64,000 nt of DNA from Thaumasiovibrio occultus (GTDB taxonomy: Bacteria; Pseudomonadota; Gammaproteobacteria; Enterobacterales; Vibrionaceae): contig AP023053.1 in NCBI GenBank assembly GCA_019703815.1, positions 1,040,995 through 1,104,994 on the forward strand, given 5' to 3'. Position 1 is the first letter of the stretch. Every line of letters begins with the position of its first letter. Of this stretch, positions 61,216-64,000 are shown one piece after another. Both the position numbers and the translations under genes were made by a program. Under the pieces are notes generated by a model that searched no databases, was not told the DNA's origin, and saw nothing but the letters and a program-made list of their open reading frames with translations.

Positions 61216-62455
61216 TACTACTACTTCTCATCATTGCAGTGACTTGCCTTTGGTAGCTCGTCTGGCCTTGGTGCTCGATGCGTGGCAGCAAATCACCAAA
61301 CGCATTCAGTTCCAGCACGTAGCAACCAGCGGGACCGACCAGAATGTCTGCGCCGACACAGCCTGCGCCATCTATTGCCTTTGCGGCGCGCTCAGCGATC
61401 GCTCGCGCTTGTGCTAGCCAAATCTCACCCTTCGGGTGAGCCAGAATATCGCCGCGTTGATTACCTAGGTGTAAGTTGGTCATTGGCGATCGGCTACAGC
61501 GGGTGACATAGTGCGCGGCCACCCCTTTGATCACTACCATTCGCAAATCAAAGCTGAAACCATTTAATGTCGGTTTGGGCAGCCAGGTTTCGACATACCC
61601 TTGTTGCGCCACTATAGCGTCAAACAGAGACTCAATCTGTGCGCGCGCCTGATAAGCTCTAATTTTCAGTGAGTTATAGAACTTTCCTCCCGCGTCTATT
61701 TCCAAGCTGGTTCTGGCGATCATCCGCTCGCCATCAGGATGCAGACGCAGCGCCACCACGCCAGAAGCCGACGAGCCAAAACGGGGCTTAATAAACACTT
61801 GATAACGCTTTTCACTCAGCATCCATCGGCGCAGCGTTTCAAAGCGGTCTGCAGCGGTGAGCGATTGCGGATATAACGCTGGTACCGCGATCCCCTGCTG
61901 AGCAAGCGCCTGTTGGCAATGCCATTTATCGGTCATCGCGATGATGGCCTCGGGGGTGTTGAGATAATTCACCGTCGCCTGCTGCGCTTTCGCTAAGGAT
62001 TGCAAGGCGCTATCAAGCTCGCCCAGAAAATCGCGAAATCCAGCGAACCAGTGATCTAAACCATAAAAATGGCCGCGATCTTCACTCAAGTTGTGATACT
62101 GCGAAGCGCTGCGACACAGTAAGGCTTTCTCGACGTCGAAGTTTTCACCGGCGGAGTCGATTTTTATTTGCCATTGTTTGATTTGCTGGGGGTTTATTTG
62201 CTGCGGTTTGATTTGGCACTGTTCTGCTCGACACCGCAGGTTAAAACCATCTTGAGCAGCGTTCCTCACATCGCAAGGTGATATGAACGGCAAGAGGCGC
62301 TGGTGCAGCAGCGCCCTTAGATCTGGCGTGGTGAGCAATTCGATATAGCTCATCACCACTAACGGTTCACCGATCGGCACGGCATCTGCAAAATAGTCGT
62401 GCCGACGATTCTCTGGATTACAGATTAATATCCAGAGCCTAACTGGCGCTTGCAT
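61205..62455 (-). CDS. STM4014 family protein, ATP-grasp-like
   Basis: 416 aa. The C-terminal half has ATP-grasp landmarks: FIKPRFGSSASGVVAL (ATP-binding Lys and glycine-rich loop, about residue 225) and GCVGADILVG...YVLELNAFGDLLPR (metal-binding Glu-x-Asn, about 375-395). Such enzymes ligate a carboxylate to an amine or thiol. The ATG overlaps the STM4015 stop as TAATG, so translation is coupled. No family function is established. Confidence 0.88.
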   Translation of the reverse strand: MQAPVRLWILICNPENRRHDYFADAVPIGEPLVVMSYIELLTTPDLRALLHQRLLPFISPCDVRNAAQDGFNLRCRAEQCQIKPQQINPQQIKQWQIKIDSAGENFDVEKALLCRSASQYHNLSEDRGHFYGLDHWFAGFRDFLGELDSALQSLAKAQQATVNYLNTPEAIIAMTDKWHCQQALAQQGIAVPALYPQSLTAADRFETLRRWMLSEKRYQVFIKPRFGSSASGVVALRLHPDGERMIARTSLEIDAGGKFYNSLKIRAYQARAQIESLFDAIVAQQGYVETWLPKPTLNGFSFDLRMVVIKGVAAHYVTRCSRSPMTNLHLGNQRGDILAHPKGEIWLAQARAIAERAAKAIDGAGCVGADILVGPAGCYVLELNAFGDLLPRIEHQGQTSYQRQVTAMMRSSSNDT

Positions 62456-63372
62456 TACTCAGACACAGACACGTAGCGATCATCTGGATCATCGCCGCTG
62501 TCTTGCTCTGACACATCGATGGTTAAACCGGTTTGCTGCAATGTCGCCACCATCTCATCGGACAGATAGTTTTGCGACACATCGAGGGTTTTGCCTTGAA
62601 GCTTATCTTGATAAGTAATGATCTCGGCCGCGCTGTCATCAGCCAAGACTCCCATCGACATATCAAGGGTATGGAGCTGCGCCAAAATGTCGCTTCTTAG
62701 TGCGGCTTTTAAGATGTCATCTTGGATCAAACTGTTTTTGATCCCCAGATAGGTCAGCTTAGGAAAGTGCGCGGCAGAAAGCAGCGGCAAGACGTCGCTA
62801 ATGTTGCCATCCCAGCCATAATCATCTGAGCCCAGCCACACTTCCAAATGCTCTAGCGCAGGAAAACTCGCTTTAGCCAGTTGGTCCAGGATAGCCGCCT
62901 CTAAACCGCCGGTTTGGATCACCAGTTTCTTCAGATTGGCATGACTGATGGTATCGCCCAGCTTTAGCTCCAAGCCACCACGGATGGTCAGCTCTTCCAG
63001 CTCTGGGTAAGCGCCCCACAGCAGTTCATAATTGCCTTGGACAATCCAAGAGATCTCATTCTCTTCGTAGGTCATCTCACCAATAAAGATTGCTTTTAAG
63101 CTCGGAAAGCTCGCCGCATGCTTGATCAGAAAATCGAGGTACTCTTGGCTATCCGCTTCATAAGCTTCTTCCCACTCACCAATCACGATCGCTTTGATTT
63201 GCGCAGCGCGGGGGTCGTAACGCATTTTTTCTAGCAAAGCCAGTAGCGTTACCTCACTGTCGAAATCCACCGATACGCGAAGCGCCGCATCGCTATTTTG
63301 GATCCCTTTTTCTTCGTCATACTGCTCGATAGGCAGACCGTAAAAATGCTCAATATGGCTTGAAATTGTCAT
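62455..63372 (-). CDS. STM4015 family leucine-rich-repeat protein
   Basis: 305 aa, first gene of the operon. Repeated leucine-rich units: LEELTIRGGLELKLGD, LKKLVIQTGG, LEHLEVWLG, LTYLGIKNSLI, LHTLDMSMGV. The C-terminus is acidic and polar (SEQDSGDDPDDRY). Cytoplasmic, no signal. Probably a scaffold or a substrate carrier for the enzymes that follow; this is inference. AAGGAT six bases before the ATG. Confidence 0.9.
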   Translation of the reverse strand: MTISSHIEHFYGLPIEQYDEEKGIQNSDAALRVSVDFDSEVTLLALLEKMRYDPRAAQIKAIVIGEWEEAYEADSQEYLDFLIKHAASFPSLKAIFIGEMTYEENEISWIVQGNYELLWGAYPELEELTIRGGLELKLGDTISHANLKKLVIQTGGLEAAILDQLAKASFPALEHLEVWLGSDDYGWDGNISDVLPLLSAAHFPKLTYLGIKNSLIQDDILKAALRSDILAQLHTLDMSMGVLADDSAAEIITYQDKLQGKTLDVSQNYLSDEMVATLQQTGLTIDVSEQDSGDDPDDRYVSVSE

Positions 63373-63609
63373 GTCTCGATCCTTGGTTAGATGGCACGCG
63401 CAAATGCGCTTATCATCGGCGTAAAATCCCCCCTACTCTAGCAGTTCCGTCAGTTCTGCGAATCATCTCTAACATTCTTTTTATCAATGCCCCGGCGCTT
63501 CACGTCTTACGGTTGTTGTTGGTTATCCCCTTGCCTTTTTCTTGGTGATCTTGCTCAGTCTATTTCGCCGTTTTGTTTGCAGTTTGCGCGGTTCGACTTT
63601 CCATTTTTA

Positions 63610-63631
63610 GTTATTGGCATATGCCAATAAC
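63610..63631. promoter_or_regulatory. Perfect 22-bp palindrome, putative DUF134 operator
   Basis: GTTATTGGCATATGCCAATAAC is symmetric at every base and covers the -35 box of the DUF134 gene promoter. It fits a dimeric helix-turn-helix repressor; autoregulation by DUF134 is inferred. Confidence 0.8.
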
Positions 63632-63642
63632 TTTTCTATACT
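63614..63642 (+). promoter_or_regulatory. Sigma-70-type promoter of the DUF134 gene
   Basis: TTGGCA at 63614-63619, a 17-base spacer, and TATACT at 63637-63642: near-consensus boxes and ideal spacing, 33 bases before the start codon. Confidence 0.75.
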
Positions 63643-63674
63643 GCGGCCAATTTCCTGTAACGATGTCACTCACC

Positions 63675-63986
63675 ATGGTTAGACCAAAAAAAGATCGTCA
63701 CATCTGTGGCTGCGCGCCCTTTCACTGTTTTAAACCCAACGGGATCCCGCTCGGGGAGTTAGACCAAGTTAGCCTGCTGCCTGACGAGTTAGAAGCGCTG
63801 CGCCTTGCTGATGTCGAAGGGCTAAGCCAGCTTGATGCCGCCGCGCAGATGAATATTTCCCGCCAGACCTTTGGCAATATTGTTAAGCAGGCGCGACATA
63901 AAGTGGCTCTGTGCCTAGTGCAAGGGCAAGCACTGATGCTAAACACCTCCGCCCAAGAGAAACCAACTCAGGAGAACACACAATGA
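63675..63986 (+). CDS. DUF134 family DNA-binding protein
   Basis: 103 aa from the ATG at 63675 (MVRPKKDR, the family's usual opening; family members start MARPKK). Features: FKPNGIPLGELDQV, LLPDELEALRLADVEGLSQLDAA, and a helix-turn-helix AAQMNISRQTFGNIV. Its stop overlaps the next ATG (ATGA). DUF134 genes commonly sit next to NifX/NifB-like iron-molybdenum cofactor-binding proteins, as here. Likely an autoregulated transcription factor. Confidence 0.9.
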   Translation: MVRPKKDRHICGCAPFHCFKPNGIPLGELDQVSLLPDELEALRLADVEGLSQLDAAAQMNISRQTFGNIVKQARHKVALCLVQGQALMLNTSAQEKPTQENTQ

Positions 63987-64000
63987 AAATGGTGATGCCT
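63983..64000 (+). CDS. Start of a NifX-like dinitrogenase cofactor-binding family protein (3' end cut by window)
   Basis: Only six codons, MKMVMP, are visible, with GGAG nine bases before the ATG and a 4-base overlap with DUF134. The assignment rests on the usual DUF134 partner and the MK-x-x-x-P opening, so it is tentative. Confidence 0.5.

Noticed and set aside
63360-63548. 62-aa plus-strand reading frame in the STM4015 promoter region
   Set aside because: It starts inside the STM4015 coding region on the other strand and has no ribosome site or recognisable protein features.

Overview
The window looks like chromosomal DNA of a marine or halophilic gammaproteobacterium, most likely in the Vibrionaceae. 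The support is the ptsG-type glucose permease, LruC/GEVED protein, BCCT osmolyte transporter, ViuB-like siderophore reductase, YghU, low-specificity threonine aldolase and Vibrio-like extragenic palindromes. The genus cannot be fixed from the sequence alone. Base composition is near 50% GC. No rRNA, CRISPR array, prophage, integron or restriction system was seen. One tRNA (Ser-UGA) is present. The first gene (TonB receptor) and the last gene (NifX-like) are cut by the window edges.

Layout. 1-6.8 kb: siderophore receptor, small lipoprotein, YwbE, DEAD-box helicase, tRNA-Ser, SMP-30 lactonase and another small lipoprotein. 7.1-19.6 kb: a tandem array of five paralogous lipoproteins of about 725-766 aa, all on the minus strand, each with its own conserved upstream module and the same terminator stem; an IS200-like element sits in one spacer. 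19.8-22.4 kb: an LruC/GEVED exported protein plus a lipoprotein, using the same terminator type. 22.8-30.7 kb: GDYXXLXY/DUF2157 pair, a HAD protein lacking its catalytic residues, an IS4-group element inserted into a terminator hairpin, a YdhF-like reductase, a siderophore-interacting protein, an alpha/beta hydrolase and a zinc-ribbon membrane protein. 30.8-41.7 kb: BCCT transporter, DUF3313 lipoprotein, Nramp-like transporter, ptsG, and divergently a response regulator, histidine kinase and sugar-binding protein that resemble the Pseudomonas GltR-GtrS-GtsA set without permeases; then a Cof-type phosphatase. 41.8-53.4 kb: mostly small hypotheticals and metabolic enzymes, including threonine aldolase, a CDGSH-FMN fusion, SDR and MDR oxidoreductases, a frameshifted LysR regulator, an MFS pump and YghU. 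53.7-57.2 kb: a secreted protein and a biotin ECF transporter operon (bioM, bioN, bioY) ending in a BPL-N protein. 57.3-63.4 kb: a five-gene, translationally coupled operon of the STM4011-STM4015 families (two radical SAM enzymes, a sulfatase-fold hydrolase, an ATP-grasp protein and a leucine-rich-repeat protein). 63.6-64 kb: DUF134 regulator with a perfect operator-like palindrome over its promoter, coupled to a NifX-like gene.

The strongest candidates for undescribed biology are the lipoprotein array with its repeated control module, the STM4011-4015 operon, whose function is unknown, and the apparent conversion of a sugar ABC-transporter regulatory set into a glucose-sensing module beside ptsG.
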